A stretch of 11,596 bases of DNA from Desulfuromonadaceae bacterium (GTDB lineage Bacteria > Desulfobacterota > Desulfuromonadia > Desulfuromonadales > Geopsychrobacteraceae): the NCBI GenBank assembly GCA_016744555.1, contig JADGED010000068.1, positions 1 to 11,596 of the forward strand. The letters are read 5' to 3'. The notes beneath the pieces are model-generated. The model did not search any database. It saw only the letters and a list, made by a program, of their open reading frames with translations, and was not told the origin of the DNA. Shown here piece by piece: positions 1 through 6,859 of this stretch (position 1 is the first letter of the stretch; the number at the start of each line of letters is the position of its first letter). The position numbers and the translations under genes are program-made.

Positions 1-2
1 TA

Positions 3-365
3 GAGTGGCATAGTGTTCTCGATGAGGTTTTAGGTGATGACCGTGGAGTGTCGGGGGTACGTCTAAGAAATGTTCGCGACGATTCAGTTAAGGAAATTGC
101 TTTAGAGGGGGTATTTGTTGCCATTGGTCATGCACCTAATACTTCTATTTTCAACGGCCAACTTGATTTGCAAGATGGTTATATAATTACGAAGGGTGGA
201 ACCGCTGGGGACGCCACTCAAACCAGCATAGCCGGGGTCTTCGCGGCTGGAGATGTGCAAGATAATGTTTATAGGCAGGGGATTACTTCTGCCGGTACCG
301 GCTGTATGGCAGCACAAGATGCTGAGCGTTACTTGGATGCACTTGTTTCCGCTACCAATGGCTAG
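3..365 (+). CDS. trxB: Thioredoxin reductase, C-terminal part (5' truncated by window)
   Basis: About 120 C-terminal residues of a flavoprotein reductase. The frame is open from base 3, and the TAG stop is at 363-365, so the true start lies outside the window. The segment GVFVAIGHAPNT is the end of the NADPH-binding domain. The later stretch GVFAAGDVQD, followed by YRQGITSAGTGCMAA, is the highly conserved FAD-contacting C-terminal motif of low-Mr thioredoxin reductases. The family uses NADPH, FAD and a CxxC pair to reduce thioredoxin-fold proteins in the cytoplasm. The NADPH-domain CxxC is not in the window, so catalytic competence cannot be checked. The stop is 16 bases before the ATG of a selenoprotein with a CxxU motif, which suggests cotranscription and a possible electron donor-acceptor pair. 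An internal ATG at 48 is not the real start because homology continues upstream of it. Confidence 0.93.
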   Translation, partial: EWHSVLDEVLGDDRGVSGVRLRNVRDDSVKEIALEGVFVAIGHAPNTSIFNGQLDLQDGYIITKGGTAGDATQTSIAGVFAAGDVQDNVYRQGITSAGTGCMAAQDAERYLDALVSATNG

Positions 366-381
366 CGAAGGAGTTAAATCG

Positions 382-597
382 ATGAATATTAAAATCCAAT
401 ATTGTGCTTCTTGAGGGCATCAGCCCCGTGCAGCGAGTTTCGCTGCTGAATTGCAAGAAAAGCTGAATGGTGCCACAGTTGAAATTGAAAACGGTACGCA
501 GAAGAGTGAATTCGCAGTTTTTCTCGATGAAAATCTTATTTTTTCACGGTTGGAGCGGCGTCGTTTCCCTGAATTGAAAGATGTTATTGACCTTTAG
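382..597 (+). CDS. Rdx/SelT-SelW-SelH family selenoprotein with in-frame UGA (Sec)
   Basis: A 71-residue protein if the TGA at 412-414 is read as selenocysteine (residue 11); otherwise it stops after 10 codons. It begins IKIQYCAS-U-GHQPRAASF. This is the Rdx-family signature: a beta-strand, then CxxU (C8, U11), then an R-A-A helix. The C-terminal half (FAVFLDENLIFSRLERRRF, then PE) matches the family's strand pair with a basic residue before F-P-E. Length is typical for prokaryotic SelW-like proteins. The ATG has a good Shine-Dalgarno (AAGGAG, 368-373), and the next stop in frame is TAG at 595. Downstream codons look like ordinary coding sequence. Family members are thioredoxin-fold oxidoreductases whose substrates are poorly known. 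The upstream thioredoxin reductase is a plausible reductant. Sec decoding requires SelA/B/C/D elsewhere in the genome. A pseudogene is the alternative, but the intact frame and conserved CxxU position argue against it. Confidence 0.9.
412..446 (+). promoter_or_regulatory. Candidate bacterial SECIS element after the Sec UGA
   Basis: The UGA at 412-414 is followed by a short hairpin (GGGC 415-418 pairing with GCCC 423-426). Next comes a perfect 7-bp stem, GCAGCGA 430-436 with TCGCTGC 440-446, closing a three-base loop GTT at 437-439. The loop begins with G and lies 22 nt after the UGA. This agrees with the known rules for bacterial SECIS elements: a stem-loop inside the coding region roughly 16-37 nt downstream, with a G among the first loop bases, recognised by SelB. 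Folding was judged by eye. Confidence 0.75.
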
Positions 598-616
598 CTG
601 TAAGCTCAAACTATTG

Positions 617-656
617 GCAACAGGTTTACTTTGTCATTGCAAGGCAAACCTGTTGC
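617..656 (+). repeat. Long hairpin downstream of the selenoprotein gene; possible terminator
   Basis: GCAACAGGTTT (617-627) and AAACCTGTTGC (646-656) form a perfect 11-bp stem. Inside it, CTTTG (629-633) can pair with CAAGG (640-644), including one G-U, leaving a 6-nt loop. The whole is a 16-bp hairpin interrupted by one A/C mismatch. It lies 19 bases past the stop at 597 and between two convergent genes, as expected for a transcription terminator or mRNA-stabilising element. There is no clear T run on either strand after the stem, so intrinsic termination is uncertain. Confidence 0.45.
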
Positions 657-888
657 GCTGATTTTGGGCTTGCTACAACCTCAGGTTATTCGTATTTTAT
701 CATCTGATCGTATTGCTTTAACGTCAGCGGTGTCGGCACAACAAGCGTTGCTGGCTAGGCAGTTCGTCTCTTGTTTTAGTCACAAGAATCAGCCTGTTAT
801 TTGGTTACAGCCATTAAGTAGCGATGAATGGCAATTTTTATTTCTCCAAAAAAACTTGCTTAATAGCCAATGCTGCTTGATTGCGTAA
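631..888 (+). CDS. Doubtful small ORF, unknown function
   Basis: An 85-codon frame from a TTG at 631 to TAA at 886-888, with no recognisable family. The product would be rich in Leu, Gln and Ala, with no signal peptide, convincing membrane helix or metal motif. Against it: the TTG has no good Shine-Dalgarno, it falls inside a strong hairpin, and the last 51 bases run antisense over the 3' end of the HDOD gene. For it: codon use resembles the neighbours, and the frame is open back to 604. It could be a chance ORF, a gene remnant or an orphan. The rest of the 598-837 gap holds only the hairpin at 617-656. Confidence 0.2.
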   Translation: MSLQGKPVALILGLLQPQVIRILSSDRIALTSAVSAQQALLARQFVSCFSHKNQPVIWLQPLSSDEWQFLFLQKNLLNSQCCLIA

Positions 889-2403
889 GGTTTTCATAGA
901 GTTTAGTTGTTCGCGATCGAGTTGCTCTCCAGCTTTTTCGTGACCACCATAAATTATGCCGATCTCTTTTTTATTAATAATAATCGGGTAGATCGCAAAG
1001 CTTGGTGAGAAAATAGCACCTTTAAACCATTCTGGCTTATATTCACGAATTTCAATATCTGCAATATTGTCGATATATAGGTCTCGATTGTCGGATAATG
1101 CCATATTGAATAAATCTTTTGCCTGTGGATCAACGCCGAAACTGACATTTTTTACTATCTGTTTTGCATTTGCTCCCAAACTGTAACGGGCTTGCATTTG
1201 TTCTGCTTGCGGATCTTTAAAGAAAATTACTACGCGGTTAAAACCGATGCCACGGTATATAGTCTCTAAGATCATTCCAAGGATTTCATCGAGGGTGAAA
1301 TCTTCCAACATAACGTTGGTTATGTCTTGAATACCATCTTGTAAGTGTTGTTTGCGTTCCTCAGCTGCAGTTAGTTCTTGTGAGTGGGGATCGACATCGG
1401 TAATCGCAAATTTGTTCAATGCTGCAGTTGCTTGTTGGCTGCTGCCCTCTGCTGTTTCTCTATTATTTGCTGTTGCACTGCTTGCGAAGCTACGACGCTC
1501 AAGACGTTGAATGTCATCGCTATTGAAACGGAGGACACCAGAAAACTTTTGCATCTCTTTTACTGCACTATCTAATAACTTGATCATCTCTTTGACTTTT
1601 AATGGATACACTTTGCGATACTTTACCATTACCTTGACCAACTCTTTTTGTCGATCTTTGAGCGGGACATTCATGCTGATATCGCTTAGCTCATTGGCGA
1701 ACCTAGGTAATAACTGTAGATGGTCAACTCTCTTTTTATCACCTTTTAAATCCGCCGCTTGGGGCGCTTCCATGCTGACGATAATTTGATCAGGTAGGCT
1801 CCACGCTTTTGCTACGCCAATACCTAGCTCGTTAAATGTAACCCCTAGTGCTTTGCGTTCGGCCAGTTCTTCACTGAGATCATCTTTGAGTAAGCGTTGG
1901 TAAACGGTAAACTCATCAGAGAAATAGTTCATCGCTAATAGGCGGCCGAAGTTGTGGAACATAGCGCCAATGTAGAAGTTTTCCCAGTCGCCATTGACGC
2001 GCATTTTTTTGGCTAAATCACGAGCTAGCATGCCACTTAGAAAGGCTGAAGTAACGGCCTCCTTTATGTTGTGTGATGAGGCTTTGTCTTGTAGATGTTC
2101 AAAAAAAATTAAACTTGCCGCTGTTGTTTGGACTTGCTCAAACCCTAAGATGACTACCGCTCTGGAAACGGTCGCAATTCGGCCGGAGAACTGCCCGAAC
2201 ATTACAGAGTTGGCAACTTTGAGTAGTTTGCTGGTTAAAGAGTAATCGCGCAGAATTAAAGCTGCCAATTGATTTGCTGATGATGTTCCTGTAGGGGCGG
2301 CCTTAGAGTTAATCTCGGTGATATATTGAGAAATAGCAGGGAAGCTTTTTCCCCGCTTCATACGTTTAATTAATTGCTCAACGGTCACTTGATTTTGGCT
2401 CAT
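838..2403 (-). CDS. HDOD domain signalling protein with C-terminal GAF domain
   Basis: A 521-residue cytoplasmic protein. Residues about 15-215 are an HDOD domain, the catalytically degenerate relative of HD hydrolases. Visible features are FPAISQYITEINS, LIL-RDYSLTSKLLKVANS, the TVSRAVVILGFEQV helix and AMFHNFGRLL, where HN replaces the HD metal pair. A helical linker (about 240-345, with a Ser/Ala/Gln-rich part at 305-328) leads to a GAF-like domain at about 355-515 (LDEILGMILETIYRGIGFNR, and then IYPIIINKKEIGIIYGGH). HDOD proteins act in bacterial signal transduction, often together with c-di-GMP or chemotaxis-like proteins, and are not thought to be phosphodiesterases. The ATG is preceded by GAGG with 6-nt spacing. 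It is the last gene of a probable operon, 77 bases after the GGDEF gene. The GAF ligand cannot be told from sequence. Confidence 0.9.
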   Translation of the reverse strand: MSQNQVTVEQLIKRMKRGKSFPAISQYITEINSKAAPTGTSSANQLAALILRDYSLTSKLLKVANSVMFGQFSGRIATVSRAVVILGFEQVQTTAASLIFFEHLQDKASSHNIKEAVTSAFLSGMLARDLAKKMRVNGDWENFYIGAMFHNFGRLLAMNYFSDEFTVYQRLLKDDLSEELAERKALGVTFNELGIGVAKAWSLPDQIIVSMEAPQAADLKGDKKRVDHLQLLPRFANELSDISMNVPLKDRQKELVKVMVKYRKVYPLKVKEMIKLLDSAVKEMQKFSGVLRFNSDDIQRLERRSFASSATANNRETAEGSSQQATAALNKFAITDVDPHSQELTAAEERKQHLQDGIQDITNVMLEDFTLDEILGMILETIYRGIGFNRVVIFFKDPQAEQMQARYSLGANAKQIVKNVSFGVDPQAKDLFNMALSDNRDLYIDNIADIEIREYKPEWFKGAIFSPSFAIYPIIINKKEIGIIYGGHEKAGEQLDREQLNSMKTLRNQAALAIKQVFLEK

Positions 2404-2480
2404 CGCAGCCCTCAGTGGTTAGAAATTAGGTTTTGTTGGTTTTTACGGGAACAGAGTTCTTTAGGCATGAGGATGAAAAT

Positions 2481-4106
2481 TTATTTGTTGCCTTCTGGCC
2501 CTAACTCCATCCCCGAAGCATAAAAGCAGTAACTGTTTTTAGCTTTCTTTTTAATATGGTACATGGCGGCATCCGCTTGTTGAATTAGCTCTTCTGTTGT
2601 CCCGGCACAATCTGGAAAGAGGCTAATCCCTATGCTGGCCCCAAGTTGGCAGTTATGCCCATCAACTTCTATCGGAATGTTGATTAGATCAATAATCCGT
2701 TGGGTTGTTAGTGCTGTAGCTTCTACGTCAGCTACTTCTTGAAGCACGACTAGAAACTCATCTCCACCAACTCTGGCAATAAAGTCGGAAGCGCGAACCC
2801 CATCAGTTAATCTTTTAGCAGTTTCTTGTAAGACTACATCCCCAACAGAATGACCAAAAGTGTCATTTATCGGTTTGAAATTATCTAGATCTACAAATAA
2901 TAAAGCAACCATACGTTGATTTCTTTGTGCCAGATTAATCGCTTTTTCAAGTTGGGTTGCTAGTAGGCTGCGGTTTGGTAACCCGGTTAATACATCGTGG
3001 GTTGCCATGTGCCGAATAGATTCTTCCAATTGTTTGCGTTGGGTAATATCTCGTAATGTTGCTACAAATGCTGCTTCGTTGTGCCATTGGGTTTTTGCAA
3101 CACACATCTCTGCAATTTTTGTTGGCTGACCATCTTGTGGAAATGGAAGCTCGGTTGGCTTGTCAGTTACAACTGGAAATGGAAACGGTTGCCCTAGTAG
3201 CTCATCTCGGCTACGGGCAAAAAAAACTGTGGCCGAATGGTTTATGTAAAGAATTTCATTTGAGCTAGAAAGAATTATAGTCCCATCAAGGCTTTGTTCA
3301 ACGATTGCAGAAAATGTCTCTTGGCTGGCTTTTAGATCAATTTGGAGTTTTTTTTGTGAGCTTATGTCCATAAAGCTTAAGAGTAGGTAGTTTTTTTCAT
3401 TTAAGCAGATTTGCGCTGTGGTCATTTGCACAGATAGATGTTTTCCGCTTTTGCTGGTTAAGGCTAATTCAGCATTTTTGAGTGTTTGGTGTGCTAGTAA
3501 TTCTGTCGCCTCGTTATTATCTTTGCAAAATACTTGCTGCACAGTTGTGTCAAGCAATAGAGATTTTTCTGTTTCCAGTATGTCGGCGGCAGCATTATTA
3601 ACCGAGGCGATGGTGAAACTGTCCGATTCTACTAACATCACTCCAGCCTGTACCGTGGCAAGAATTAATGCATTTTTCTCACTTTCTTCATTGTCGTCTT
3701 GCTGTGATTTTCTAATTGCTTTGGCATTTTCTAGCGCTGCATTTATGCTCGTGCGCAAGGTGTCTGAGTCGAGCGGTTTGGTAAGGTAATTTCCGACACC
3801 AAGTTGCATTGCATCTACTGCGGTCTCTAATTCGCCCCAGCCAGTCATTACAATATATTGTGTTGCATATCCTAAAATTTGTTTCGCTGCCGCAATAAAT
3901 TCTAATCCGCCCATGCAGGGCATTTTTAGATCACTGATAATTACATCGACTGCTTCTTCTTTTAAAAGTGCCAATGCCTCTTGGCCAGTAGTTGCCGAAA
4001 GAATCTCAAAGTCATCATCAAATAAGTCTCGTTTCATAGCTTTGGTGAAGGATGGTTCGTCGTCAACGATTAGAATAGTTCCATTTTGAGATGAAAGGAG
4101 GTTCAT
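2481..4106 (-). CDS. Response regulator diguanylate cyclase, REC-PAS-PAS-GGDEF
   Basis: A 541-residue protein. The N-terminal receiver (about 9-125) has acidic pair D15/D16, phosphoacceptor D59 in ISDLKMP, T88 and K110, so it is complete. Two PAS-like regions follow at about 145-250 and 262-356; the second ends in the usual D-I-T-Q-R-K linker. The GGDEF domain (about 365-530) has D-x-L-T-G-L-P-N-R, the substrate/metal segment FVDLDNFKPINDTFGH, and an intact GGDEF at 447-451. RASD at 438-441, five residues before the motif, matches the RxxD inhibitory I-site. The predicted activity is synthesis of c-di-GMP from two GTP, controlled by phosphorylation and a PAS signal, with product inhibition. 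No EAL domain is present. Only AAAGG about 12 nt upstream could serve as ribosome site. It lies 57 bases after cheX, and its receiver may be the CheX substrate. Confidence 0.94.
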   Translation of the reverse strand: MNLLSSQNGTILIVDDEPSFTKAMKRDLFDDDFEILSATTGQEALALLKEEAVDVIISDLKMPCMGGLEFIAAAKQILGYATQYIVMTGWGELETAVDAMQLGVGNYLTKPLDSDTLRTSINAALENAKAIRKSQQDDNEESEKNALILATVQAGVMLVESDSFTIASVNNAAADILETEKSLLLDTTVQQVFCKDNNEATELLAHQTLKNAELALTSKSGKHLSVQMTTAQICLNEKNYLLLSFMDISSQKKLQIDLKASQETFSAIVEQSLDGTIILSSSNEILYINHSATVFFARSRDELLGQPFPFPVVTDKPTELPFPQDGQPTKIAEMCVAKTQWHNEAAFVATLRDITQRKQLEESIRHMATHDVLTGLPNRSLLATQLEKAINLAQRNQRMVALLFVDLDNFKPINDTFGHSVGDVVLQETAKRLTDGVRASDFIARVGGDEFLVVLQEVADVEATALTTQRIIDLINIPIEVDGHNCQLGASIGISLFPDCAGTTEELIQQADAAMYHIKKKAKNSYCFYASGMELGPEGNK

Positions 4107-4163
4107 AAGCGTAAGCAGCCTTTAGCTCTGTTAGACTTTTTGAGTATAAGCGATGGCTTGGTC

Positions 4164-4619
4164 CTAGCAACTAAGTTGTAGTTCGACCAAAAAATCACCA
4201 CAATCAAGATAAAAAGGGATGGTGACGTTTTTAGTATTAGGTAGAACGTCGATGGTATATTCGTCCCCGTAAGTGCAGGTTGGGATTGATAATTGGATAT
4301 TGCTACCGCTGGGATCAAGGGCAGATTTTATGCTTCCGGCAAGCATGTTGGTGATTTCACCGATGGAATCATGAACATCACCGTCCATCTCGTTAAGGTG
4401 GATATCTAAAAAGTAGTTGGTGATTTCGATTGCCACTTGAGTTGACATGTGGAGAGCAAGTAATCCAGAGGGTTCACCTTCTAGTGCTATTGTAGCTGAG
4501 ATTCCGTCGTGAAGAGGTTCACCTTGGCGTTCAAATGGATTTCCTGCTACTGTGTCTAGCATAACCATTGATGAAAAAATTTCCTGAGTGGCTTCACTGA
4601 TAGTTTGGGTAATTTCCAC
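4164..4619 (-). CDS. cheX: CheX-type chemotaxis phosphatase
   Basis: A 151-residue protein of the CheC/CheX/FliY family, which hydrolyses phospho-aspartate on CheY-like receivers. The diagnostic helix reads DSIGEITNMLAGSIK, and E88-x-x-N91 is the catalytic Glu/Asn pair. Only one such motif is present, as in CheX (CheC usually has two). The C-terminal beta-rich part (IPFYLDCGDFLVELQL) also fits. The start is GTG (4617-4619), with AGGAG six bases upstream on the minus strand. It is the first gene of a probable operon with a receiver-GGDEF protein and an HDOD-GAF protein. No CheA, CheW or receptor is adjacent, so it probably serves a c-di-GMP circuit rather than flagellar taxis. An alternative target is the stand-alone CheY-like protein at 6247-6636. 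Confidence 0.88.
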   Translation of the reverse strand: MEITQTISEATQEIFSSMVMLDTVAGNPFERQGEPLHDGISATIALEGEPSGLLALHMSTQVAIEITNYFLDIHLNEMDGDVHDSIGEITNMLAGSIKSALDPSGSNIQLSIPTCTYGDEYTIDVLPNTKNVTIPFYLDCGDFLVELQLSC

Positions 4620-4782
4620 AGCGTGCTCCTTTGCTAATAATGCTTAGCCTTTTCTAACTTTATTTTTAGCACTCAATTGGCTCAAAAGACAAACAATAAT
4701 TCAATAATATTTGTATTTTTTAGTAGCAGATTAACCTAACGTATTGTTTTAGTTATTAGATTGCGAAAGGCTTGTTTTAAAT

Positions 4783-5559
4783 ATGTGTGCTGCCCATCTT
4801 ATTTACTTTTCACCTACTGGAACTACGCGTAAAATAATTTCATCTATTGCTGCAGGATTTGGGGCAAATTGCTGTAATTACATAGATTTTACTCTTTGTT
4901 CTGAAAGTAAAAAGGAGCATTTCAGTGATGGTATTGCTATTATTGGTGTGCCTGTTTACGCTGGGCGTGTGCCAGAGGTTTGCTTGGAGAGAATGGCAAA
5001 TTATCGTGCTGATAACGTTCCAACCATAGTGGTTGCGCTGTATGGTAATCGTGAATATGAAGACGCTCTAGTAGAGCTACGGGATGTGGTAACAGCACAT
5101 GGCTTTAACGTTATTGCTGCCGCTGCTTTTATCGGTGAACACTCTTATTCTACATTGAATTCTCCCATAGCTGCTGGTCGGCCGAATAGCGATGATCTAG
5201 CTTTAGCGTCAGGTTTTGGCAAGCAAGTAGCTGAAAAAATTAAACGGAATGATTTTAGTGCTCCAGAAATAGCCGGAAAGATACCTTACAAAGAACGAGT
5301 TAAGTTTGGTGGGGTTGCGCCAGAAACCGATGCTGAATTGTGCGTATGTTGCGGCAAGTGTGCAACGGTGTGTCCGATGGATATTATTACTGTGAGCGAC
5401 AGGGTGACTACGCAAGCAGATAATTGCATTATGTGCTGCGCTTGCATTAAAATATGTGAGCTTGAAGCTCGGCAGTTTAAGCATCCTTTGATTGCAGAGC
5501 GGCGTCAGTTGCTGATTACTCACTGCTCCACCCCTAAATCCCCAGAAATTTTCCTCTAA
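4783..5559 (+). CDS. EFR1-family flavodoxin/2[4Fe-4S] ferredoxin fusion
   Basis: A 258-residue cytoplasmic electron-transfer protein. The N-terminal part (1-155) has a flavodoxin fold with a phosphate-binding loop, FSPTGTTRK (residues 9-17), for FMN. The C-terminal part (about 183-230) carries two 4Fe-4S motifs: C187-x2-C190-x2-C193-x3-C197-P and C215-x2-C218-x2-C221-x3-C225. In the second, the usual proline is replaced by Glu. Extra cysteines at 189 and 219 lie within the motifs. The architecture matches EFR1-family ferredoxins, common in anaerobes. Partners are generally unknown, so the redox reaction is inferred. The start ATG has a GAAAGG about 12 nt upstream, which is rather far. It is the first of three closely spaced genes, followed by a small CxxC protein and a hotdog thioesterase. 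It is divergent from cheX across 163 bases. Confidence 0.92.
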   Translation: MCAAHLIYFSPTGTTRKIISSIAAGFGANCCNYIDFTLCSESKKEHFSDGIAIIGVPVYAGRVPEVCLERMANYRADNVPTIVVALYGNREYEDALVELRDVVTAHGFNVIAAAAFIGEHSYSTLNSPIAAGRPNSDDLALASGFGKQVAEKIKRNDFSAPEIAGKIPYKERVKFGGVAPETDAELCVCCGKCATVCPMDIITVSDRVTTQADNCIMCCACIKICELEARQFKHPLIAERRQLLITHCSTPKSPEIFL

Positions 5560-5589
5560 AGTAAGTTACTATTGTTAGCGGAGGTTGGA

Positions 5590-5778
5590 ATGGCTGAAGA
5601 AATAAACGACTTAAAAATGTGTCAGCTTGTGGCGCAAGGGCTTATGGAAGAAATAGATCGCCGCACAACTGCTCCAACAGTTGTCTGTGGTAAGTGTCTT
5701 GCCAAGGCTAACCGTGAGGATCAAGTTCACAATCCTCGCCCCTTGAAAAAAAGTAAACTCGACAACTTTTGGAATTAA
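5590..5778 (+). CDS. Small conserved-looking CxxC protein, function unknown
   Basis: I chose the ATG at 5590, because GGAGG (5580-5584) sits five bases before it; the TTG at 5572 would place this site inside the gene. The product is 62 residues with no signal peptide or membrane helix. The N-terminal half is acidic and helical (AEEINDLKMCQLVAQGLMEE). It is followed by a single CGKC at about 37-40 and a basic C-terminal tail (NPRPLKKSKLDNFW). One CxxC could hold half a zinc site, closed by dimerisation or by the other Cys and His, or could act as a redox pair. I do not recognise a named family. It starts 30 bases after the EFR1-type gene and is followed 28 bases later by the thioesterase, so cotranscription is likely. 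Confidence 0.75.
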   Translation: MAEEINDLKMCQLVAQGLMEEIDRRTTAPTVVCGKCLAKANREDQVHNPRPLKKSKLDNFWN

Positions 5779-5806
5779 TAGCTATATTTATCTTGAGGTA
5801 AGTAGC

Positions 5807-6205
5807 ATGCAGCAAGCGATAGATTTTTTTCGCCAAAACGATCAGTTTGCCAACCATTGTGGGATCGAACTGCTAAGCGCCGAACCAGGTAAGTCACATG
5901 CTAAAATGGGAATCCAGACGTTCCATTTAAACGGTGCTAAAACGGTACATGGCGGAGCAATTTTTACCCTTGCCGATTATGCCTTTGCTGTCGCAGCCAA
6001 TAGTCATGGACAGCTTTCATTGGCAATCAATACCACCATTTCTTTTGTCAAGGCGTCATCTGCAGGAACTTTATACGCCGAAGCAGTAGAATTGGCAAAA
6101 AATCGTCGCACTGGTACTTATGAGGTAAGTATTAAAAATGAAAAAGGTGAACTGGTTGCTCAGTTTCTTGGTACGGCGTATCGAAAAGACGAGACTTTGT
6201 TTTAG
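5807..6205 (+). CDS. PaaI-family hotdog acyl-CoA thioesterase
   Basis: A 132-residue single hotdog domain, the normal length for the family. The central helix reads HGGAIFTLADYAFAVAAN (from residue 48), with N42, H48-G-G and D57 at the positions of the PaaI active site. The following strand (LAINTTISFVKASSAGTLYAEA) is also typical. PaaI-type enzymes hydrolyse acyl- or aryl-CoA thioesters such as hydroxyphenylacetyl-CoA. The substrate here is unknown, since no phenylacetate genes are nearby. The ATG follows TTGAGGTAAG at suitable spacing. It is the last gene of the EFR1/CxxC/thioesterase cluster and converges on the CheY-like gene across 41 bases. No clear intrinsic terminator is visible in that gap. 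Confidence 0.9.
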   Translation: MQQAIDFFRQNDQFANHCGIELLSAEPGKSHAKMGIQTFHLNGAKTVHGGAIFTLADYAFAVAANSHGQLSLAINTTISFVKASSAGTLYAEAVELAKNRRTGTYEVSIKNEKGELVAQFLGTAYRKDETLF

Positions 6206-6246
6206 TGGCATGTCTGGATTTTGCAGTAGCGCAGAAGAGTAAATGC

Positions 6247-6636
6247 TCACATCGTTATAAGTAGTTCGGGGCAAATTCCTTCTAGAGCTGTTAACATTAG
6301 TTCTGCAGACACTGGCTTATTGACTACCTGATTAACCCCGAGACCTAGTAGCTGCGCCTCTTTTGCCGGATTGCCGGCGCAGGTGACAACTATAACTGGC
6401 ATTTCATTAAGTTTTGGGTTGGCTTTGATGCGTGAAATGAGGGTTTCTCCACTCATTACCGGCATATTTAAATCAGTTACCAATAGGTCAACTTGTTGCT
6501 CCTTTATGATATCTAAAGCTTCCTGCCCGTGTGCAACCTCAATAACTGTTGCATCTGTTAGCCCAATGATTTTTAGGCAGCGCTTTATAACCATACGTGC
6601 TGTAGTAGAATCATCAACTATTAAAATTTTGTTCAT
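6247..6636 (-). CDS. Stand-alone CheY-like response regulator
   Basis: A 129-residue single receiver domain with no output domain. The key residues are all present: acidic pair D8/D9, phosphoacceptor D55 in VTDLNMPVMSG, T85 in VVTCAG and K107 in NKPVS. It should therefore be phosphorylated by a histidine kinase and act by protein-protein contact. The ATG has AAGGA five bases upstream on the minus strand. It is 223 bases downstream of the MFS gene in the same direction, so it probably has its own promoter. Candidate partners in the window are the PAS-PAS histidine kinase at 8265 and the CheX phosphatase at 4164-4619. Neither is adjacent, so pairing is inference only. Confidence 0.93.
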   Translation of the reverse strand: MNKILIVDDSTTARMVIKRCLKIIGLTDATVIEVAHGQEALDIIKEQQVDLLVTDLNMPVMSGETLISRIKANPKLNEMPVIVVTCAGNPAKEAQLLGLGVNQVVNKPVSAELMLTALEGICPELLITM

Positions 6637-6859
6637 GGGTTTCCTTCGTGTTTGGTTCTTTTGCCGTTAATTCTTTAAGGTGTACAGCTAAATTCACCGC
6701 TTGTATTGTTTTTTTAGCCAGACATAATAACCCCATCCGCTACTTTTATTTCGTCAGTATAATTAACTAATCTCAAAAATAAGTCAAAGCGAATTTGTGT
6801 TAGCTAATCTTTTGTTTTATGCATAGTTTACCGTACTTACGCTGGTTTAGGTTTGCGTT

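Noticed and set aside
769..787. TCTTGT/ACAAGA 6-bp hairpin as terminator of the HDOD operon
   Set aside because: Short AU-rich stem with no T run after it on either strand.
4731..4759. TTAACC-N17-TATTAG as promoter for the EFR1-type gene
   Set aside because: The start point would fall on the likely ribosome site only about 17 bases before the ATG, and both boxes are imperfect.
6247..6249. TGA stop of the CheY-like gene as a second selenocysteine codon
   Set aside because: The protein is already full length, and the frame beyond it shows no family-like sequence.
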